Below are positions 59,401 through 64,000 of a stretch of 64,000 nt of DNA, piece after piece. The stretch spans positions 62,001 to 126,000 of the forward strand of contig QNQO01002061.1 in assembly GCA_003290165.1 (NCBI GenBank), read 5' to 3'. Both the position numbers and the translations under genes were made by a program. The notes beneath the pieces were generated by a model. It was not told where the DNA came from, did not search any database, and saw nothing but the letters and a program-made list of their open reading frames with translations. This stretch comes from Berberis thunbergii (Eukaryota; Streptophyta; Magnoliopsida; Ranunculales; Berberidaceae). Positions within the stretch are counted from its first letter, which is position 1. Each line of letters opens with the position of its first letter.

Positions 59401-60059
59401 ATTAGATCTCATACGCAGGTAACCAAGAAGATAAACAAACAAAATTCAGCAAATGCAGCAAAACACGTAATCATGCTCAACGGCAGGAAACAAAAAAAGG
59501 TAAAAAACCGAAGCAAAACCTTTCGTTTCGATTAAACGGGGCAGCAAGATAGAAAGCCACTGAGAGCAACCAAGAATCACTGTGCATGGCAACGAGCGAC
59601 AGCCAATCTCTACGAACCATACCATCTCTAGCAAAATTAATCCCCAAAGCTGGCTCTGGAAGCTCCGGCGGAACTTCCTCTGCTGGAAGATTCACTTCCC
59701 AGCTCTCGTTCGGGTGTCCGTACAAACACAAGTTCTCCTTCTCTATAAACACATTCAAACTTCACTAAACCTCTTCTTTATCTCCTAATAATAGTAATTA
59801 ATTCTCTAAAACTCGAATTCACAACGAAACCCTAGAAATCATGATACCTGGATCGCATAGTGCGTAGAACTCATCAACATCTGCAACAAAGCAAATAAAT
59901 AGATCAGATCGGTAAATTAGGGTTTACGGAAAGACGATAAATGCTTCGAATAAGTGTACCGTAAGTTAGAGCGCGGATGATCCCGGTTCGTCGACCGCTG
60001 TAATCTTTGAAGATCTCTTCGACAGTTCGCGGAGGTGATGAGATGGACGTCATGTCCAT
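50411..60059 (-). CDS. AL: Alfin-like PHD-finger protein, five exons
   Basis: Minus-strand exons: 60059-59960, 59880-59848, 59742-59520, 50863-50743 and 50662-50411 (stop TAG). Lengths 100, 33, 223, 121 and 252 nt give 242 codons in one frame with GT-AG introns. The N-terminal Alfin domain starts [17 protein letters not shown] and continues [27 protein letters not shown] and [12 protein letters not shown] basic linker leads to a C-terminal PHD finger, Cys4-His-Cys3: C-G-S-C, G-C-D-V-C, W-Y-H-G-K-C, K-C-P-L-C. Plant Alfin-like proteins are nuclear readers of H3K4me3. G-C-D-V-C replaces the more usual C-C-D-x-C. Intron 3 is about 8.65 kb and holds a MITE and copia remnants. Complete and apparently functional. 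An alternative Met lies two codons downstream. Confidence 0.93.
51511..51788. mobile_element. Long-armed MITE in intron 3 of the Alfin-like gene, 278 bp
   Basis: Terminal inverted repeats about 105 bp long begin GGGTGTGTTTGGTTG and end CAACCAAACACACTC, with CCATGGGAATCCATGAGGGG and its complement inside. Flanked by ATA on both sides (51508-51510 and 51789-51791). The GGGTGTGTTTGG end fits Harbinger-type MITEs, although that group usually duplicates TAA/TTA, so the class is uncertain. No coding capacity. Confidence 0.85.
51789..55062. other. Intron 3 sequence with local repeats
   Basis: No exon. A block containing GAAGCCTCAAATTGTGCC recurs three times (about 52067, 52292 and 52412). A two-unit 67-bp tandem lies at 53456-53590. 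Around 54000-54180 a Cys-containing frame hints at a decayed LINE zinc-binding domain, too weak to call. Confidence 0.4.
53456..53590. repeat. Two-copy 67-bp tandem repeat
   Basis: Units beginning ACCCCTTTACCT(C/T)ACAAATA start at 53456 and 53523 and differ at a handful of positions. Confidence 0.85.
55063..57370 (-). mobile_element. Copia remnant, minus strand: RT end, RNase H and 3' LTR
   Basis: On the minus strand, RT C-terminal part 56957-56736 ([15 protein letters not shown]), RNase H 56474-55960 ([12 protein letters not shown]), the end of the polyprotein ([11 protein letters not shown] then H-C-F-N-L) and a 742-bp LTR, 55804-55063, starting TGTGAGACAATGACTC and ending GATTGTTTCA. Upstream of RT the element is degraded or missing; scraps continue to about 57370. 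Frameshifts and stops throughout. Confidence 0.85.
57380..58600 (+). mobile_element. Copia remnant, plus strand: RNase H end and 3' LTR
   Basis: RNase H tail at 57380-57667 (K-A-E-Y-I-A-L-S; then [22 protein letters not shown]), then the family's 3' leader and a 781-bp LTR, 57820-58600 (TGTGAGACAATGACTC to GATTGTTTCA). Same family as the minus-strand remnant, pointing the other way and starting at the same breakpoint. Both LTRs are followed by GGTAT outward. Confidence 0.85.
58821..58836. repeat. Poly-C tract, 16 bp
   Basis: Sixteen consecutive C, followed by (TC)n, in intron 3. Confidence 0.98.
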
Positions 60060-60779
60060 GGAAGTAACAGATGAAGCAGAAGAATAAACAGATCTTGAAG
60101 AAGAAGAATTCGAGTGTGTTTTGTAGAGATAGAGAGATCGCTTGGTTGGATGACTTGTTGAAGAAGAAAAGTCGGAGCGATTTTATTTGATAGTGTCAGG
60201 TAGATTCAGAAGCGAAGGTCATCGTTGTTAGAGAGGAAACACAGGAGAGAGAGAAGACTATTGTGCACTAGATAATACGGACGCTTGATTAGTGTTAGGG
60301 AATATATTAGATTTTTTAGACTAAATTAGCCCTATGGTTTGAAATTTTAGGAAGATATAGTGGAGGTAGTTTGGTAAAGTGACACGAGGGTTTCCCTGTA
60401 GAAATCAGGTGGTACCTGATGATATTAATAAATTGTATCTCGAGGAAGATCTAATGGGGTAAGGAAGAGGATCTGTCTAATGCACGCCGGTATGGATGGA
60501 TGGATGGGTTGACCGTTGAGATTAGTATCAGATGCAACGTGGCGTCCTTCTGGGCAAACTGGTTAACCATGAGTTGCTAAACAAGCCCCATTGATTTACA
60601 AGGGCCCCTTGAACTTGAGAGTATGGTTAGATGAATACTTGAGAGCATCCATCCATATATAAATCTCAACAAAATTGTTTTCAATTGTTCACTCTTTCAA
60701 CTATTACAATTATCAACATTAATAGCCTTGATTAGAATTAAGTGGATAGCAAGATAGGCACGTGCAACTTGTTTAACAT

Positions 60780-60897
60780 TTTTTTTTATCCCTTAACCGC
60801 TCCCACCCTATAGATACCACCGGTTGGGTTTGACCATGTGACCTAGTGATATCATCTGTCACTGCTCAACCACTGAGTCATCGCATCTTTGGCATGT
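60780..60897 (-). mobile_element. Short tRNA-derived SINE, 118 bp
   Basis: It is flanked by a 14-bp duplication AACTTGTTTAACAT (60766-60779; 60898-60911 with one difference). On the minus strand it starts with an A-box-like GACTCAGTGGTTGAGCAGT and a B-box-like GGTCAAACCCAACC and ends with AAGGGAT plus an A-tail (the T run at 60779-60787). A truncated relative, the T run plus AATCCCTTAACCCCTCCCAC, is at about 62691-62720. Confidence 0.85.
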
Positions 60898-62392
60898 AAC
60901 TTGTTTAACATGTTTAGCGTGAAAATGGCTTATGAGGGAAGAAGACTGGTTGTAGTGATCAAAGTTGTTAGTTAGACAATCTACCTTATAAAAGCACTTT
61001 GAAAACATGGTTAAAATGGGCCTTATGGTTGTGCCAACGTGATTGTTATTGAATAAATCAAATGTCTCAAATCACAAGATCGTTATTGATACAAATTTAC
61101 ACCATCAATCGTCCATAAAAACAAATGAGAAACTCATTGAGCTTTTAGAATCCCAAATGTTATTTTGAAGAAATATTATGCAACAAAATTAAACAATAGC
61201 ATCAACAACTCAATACATGGGAACAAGAATTTGTTACATGGTCAAGAGATGATGCTTATTGGTACAAATTAACACTATAGATCGCCCATCAAAAAATAAC
61301 TTGATATAAACAAAACAAACACACCATCATTGATACATGTAAAAAGGAGTAGCGAAATAGATGAGCATGTAAAAGAGAGACGAAATGCAAAATTGTCACA
61401 GCCAAATCAATATTGTACAGTTAAAAAACTTACGTGATCATGATGATAAACTCATAGAGACGTCAACCCACAAAATAGCCACCCAGATAAGACAACAATG
61501 GATATTTATAGACTTGATGATGGATGCATAGGGGATCTGTGGTAGACAATAGACGATAGAAATGCATGGTAGTCAGGATGATGGTGATGATGTATGTGAG
61601 TAGAAACGATGAGTTGTTGCCTTCTTTTTGTGCGTGTGTGTGTGTGTGATGTATATATGTATGTATACGAATAGATAACAAAGATGAAGCGAGTAAATTA
61701 ATTTTCTTGTCTGAAAATGACAACCAATTTAAAATATGAGGGAAACAATAGTGGTTGTATAAAACCGTGTTTTTTTTTAGCATTTGTAAAAGTAACAAAT
61801 GGTGATAATGCGATGGATTAACTGACTCGTGTCTATTATAACTTGTGCAGTGCACAATGTGATTCTCCCCAGTAGTTCTTGTTGGTATTTTGGCTACACT
61901 TGTCTCAACTCGATTCAATTTGTTGTTATCTAATTAAGTTCCACGTCTTTTCCGTTTCATTTTAGAGTTTAGACACATAATCTCCTTTACAAGCTCTTAT
62001 CATAGCTTCACTTAACATTCACGTCTTAAATGAAAATATTATTTGTGAAATAGAGCAAATATTGGTTAAATTTGTAAAACCAATACAGGTTAAGTGGAGT
62101 GATATTGTAAAAATGTATGACTTAATTTATCGGAATAAGATTTATCACATATTCTACAATATTTTTCCGGTATACTCTAATGTCATATTTCTAGTTGTTA
62201 TTTTTAAGCAATCAAATGGCATTTGAATTGTGAAATATTTCTTATTATAAAAATAGCCGTGCATGTTTAGATGGGGTGAAAATCTTGATCAAAAGCCATG
62301 TTCACAAATTTCTTTTTACTACAATTCAAATTAGGGTGTCGTAAATAAATAATTTTCTTGACTCTTGACCTCCCCTGTTAGGGTGTCGTAAA

Positions 62393-62405
62393 TGTGTGTG
62401 TGTGT

Positions 62406-62436
<31 letters not shown>

Positions 62437-62443
62437 GGGGGGG
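62393..62443. repeat. (TG)14 followed by (G)23
   Basis: A dinucleotide run at 62393-62420 leads into an unbroken G run at 62421-62443. Length in such runs is unreliable in any assembly. Confidence 0.97.
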
Positions 62444-62720
62444 AGGAAGGGTGTACATGGATAATAAAATAGATAATAAACTAGTAGTGCCCTCTCAAAT
62501 AGATAATAAAATTTACCGGATAGATACATATTTTTCATCGTCTACCCAATAGAGCATCTCCATCCCAGAGCTTGAACTCAAATTATATGGACCTTAATAG
62601 GTAGTACGTATCCAGTGAAAAGCTCACGATACATCAAAGCAACACAAAGTCAACTAGTCAATACTAGTTGTCATGTACTTTTTACTTTTTCTTTTTTTTA
62701 ATCCCTTAACCCCTCCCACT

Positions 62721-63649
62721 TAGGGATGACAACGGGGCGGATTTGAGCAAACTCATCCCCGCCCCGCTGGGGATTTTGGGTTCCGAAACCGCTTCGCATA
62801 TCCATTTATCATTTTTTTTTAAAACCATCTCCGCCTTAAGCGGATAGGTAGATATCCGCCCCGCCCCATTTAGCCCAAAAAAAAAAATCAGATTCGAGAA
62901 GAAGAAGAATGGAGTATACTTTCCAACTCTCCTTCAGATCCCTCCCTACCCCTTGGAGAAGACGACGTAGCCACCATCCTTCTTCATATCTCTCCCCGGA
63001 AACCCTAGAGGCACCAATAACCCAATCTTCTTCAGATCCCTCCCTACCCCTTGTTTGAGATCCCGATGTCAGGATGAACCTGCGTCAAGACCTTGAAGAT
63101 GTAGATCTTATAAGTCTCAACGCTTTTCTTCGTTCGCTTTTTCTTTTTGTCGGAGGAAGCAGCGGCTCCGCCTTCCTTCAGGAGCTTTTTCCCGGCCTTT
63201 GGCTTCTTTTCCGTTGGGGCTTTATCTGCTACAACGAACTTCTTCTCATAGCCACACAAGTTTATCCCTGGCTGTTTGAAGCTTTTTCTTTGTTCCCTTT
63301 CATAGTCACTTTTTCTCTGTCAAAAATAAATAAAAAAATGTCATATTTTCCCTGTTGTCCACTTTTTCTTCACTTTTTCTCTGTTGTTCATTAAAGGCCC
63401 ATAGGGGTACCACTAAAAAGAAAACAAAATGATATATATAATTTTTTTTCCTTTTAAAGGGTTAGGGGTATTTATGTAAATTTTCACACTTAAACGGATA
63501 ACTGCGGGCCGGATATGGCCAAATCTGTATCCGTCCCAAATATTCGACGGATGTTATTTGGATATCCGTATCCGCCTCGAAACCCATTTAGCCAAATCCA
63601 AATCCGCCCCATACGGATTGGGTGGGGAGGATTTTCGTGAAAATCCGCC
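62721..63649. mobile_element. hAT-like non-autonomous element containing a histone H2B fragment
   Basis: The left end TAGGGATGACAACGGGGCGG and the right subterminal sequence ending AAATCCGCC are in inverted relation (TGACA-GGCGGATTT against AAATCCGCC-TGTCA). The subterminal DNA on both sides is full of GGATATCC/CCGCCCC motifs. The last bases of the right end are replaced by the LTR at 63650, so no target duplication can be checked. A 24-bp sequence (TTCAGATCCCTCCCTACCCC core) is repeated at about 62934 and 63033. The middle carries the H2B-derived segment. Confidence 0.65.
63056..63236 (-). pseudogene. Histone H2B N-terminal fragment
   Basis: On the minus strand the peptide runs from [17 protein letters not shown] through [18 protein letters not shown] to V-H-P-D-I-G-I-S, about 60 residues of plant H2B: the end of the N-terminal tail, helix alpha-1 and loop 1. 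Right after G-I-S the match stops and the frame ends within a few codons. The region encoding helix 2, helix 3 and the C-terminal helix is missing, so it cannot form a histone fold. It lies inside the hAT-like ends. No frameshift within the fragment. Confidence 0.88.
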
Positions 63650-64000
63650 TGTCACGCCCCGATTTTCGAGAAAAACGAAAATCCCAAAATCCACGTAGGA
63701 TTATCCGTTTTCCTAAAAGTCGGGACATGAATTGTCATTTACGAAAAATAACAGTTGGCATCCACGAGAAATGATCAATTGCACAATTTACCAAATATAG
63801 GAAAAATAAAACAACTGATCTGAAAGACCATCAAAAGGAAGAAAATTTTTATAACTCGTAGAGCCAACGCTAACAAGTTCAACAATTTACGAATGTATCT
63901 CTCCCAGAAAATAATAAATAACTCCGAGTTCAAATTACAAGAATTAAACTGACACCTACAAATAAAAATGATCTAATCATTCGAACACGCGCAACTCCCA
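63650..64000 (-). repeat. Edge of an LTR-like repeat, continues beyond the window
   Basis: It begins TGTCACGCCCCGATTTTCG and is homologous over about 90 bp to the start of the insertion at 21224 (matching CCACG(T/A)AGGAT and TCGGGAC positions). On the minus strand this is an LTR 3' end, ...CGGGGCGTGACA. It interrupts the right end of the hAT-like element. Confidence 0.6.

Larger units (their letters stand above)
60060..62692. other. 5' flank of the Alfin-like gene and intergenic DNA
   Basis: The first about 200 bp, GA-rich on the minus strand (GAAGAAGAAGAATTCGAG complement near 60100), are probably 5' UTR and promoter. No clear TATA box. A SINE lies at 60780-60897. The minus-strand frame 61918-61463 has no family features and includes a GT repeat (61629-61648). 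No gene called. Confidence 0.45.

Noticed and set aside
61463..61918. 151-residue minus-strand frame
   Set aside because: Low complexity, includes the GT repeat, no start context or domain, no splice structure.

Overview
This window is nuclear DNA from a flowering plant, most likely a eudicot. The evidence is three spliced plant genes with GT-AG introns (a CPK13-like calcium-dependent protein kinase, a jasmonate-oxygenase-type 2-oxoglutarate dioxygenase and an Alfin-like PHD-finger gene) set among plant-type Ty3/gypsy, Ty1/copia, L1 and RTE elements, SINEs, a TRIM and MITEs. I cannot name the species. Several insertion boundaries are fixed by target-site duplications (TSDs), and some also by uninterrupted paralogous copies inside the window.

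Layout. 384-5316: complete but dead chromovirus (gypsy, + strand; TSD CCAAA). 5511-5794: a second gypsy scrap followed by a (ATT)n tract. 6711-7181: last two exons of a CPK13-like gene. 7862-15517: decayed copia element on the minus strand, hit by a SINE (8308-8479) and a 5'-truncated RTE LINE (12488-14445). 15450-32784: an inverted copy (C) of a repeat unit, split by a hAT-like element (16830-18008) and a 13.8-kb Tat-like gypsy (18452-32273). The Tat-like element has gag and protease but no visible reverse transcriptase or integrase, a 3' tandem array, a long antisense ORF, a minus-strand LTR-like insertion and a TRIM. 35002-37318: three-exon dioxygenase gene with a one-base deletion. 38282-38588: CACTA-like MITE. 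39065-40135: nearly G-free CAC/ACC tract. 40440-49608: two direct copies (A, B) of the roughly 4.5-kb unit, each with the 3' end of an L1 LINE. 50411-60059: Alfin-like gene on the minus strand, five exons, third intron about 8.65 kb with a MITE and two copia remnants in opposite orientation. 60780-60897: second SINE. 62721-63649: hAT-like element containing a histone H2B fragment. 63650-64000: edge of another LTR.

The three cellular genes do not form a pathway. They plausibly act in calcium signalling, jasmonate turnover and H3K4me3 reading, and are simply neighbours separated by nested transposons. The strongest points for follow-up are the antisense ORF of the Tat-like element, the TRIM and its solo LTR with an empty site in the sister copy, the H2B fragment in a hAT-like shell, the single-base lesion in the dioxygenase gene, and the relative dating possible from copies A, B and C.
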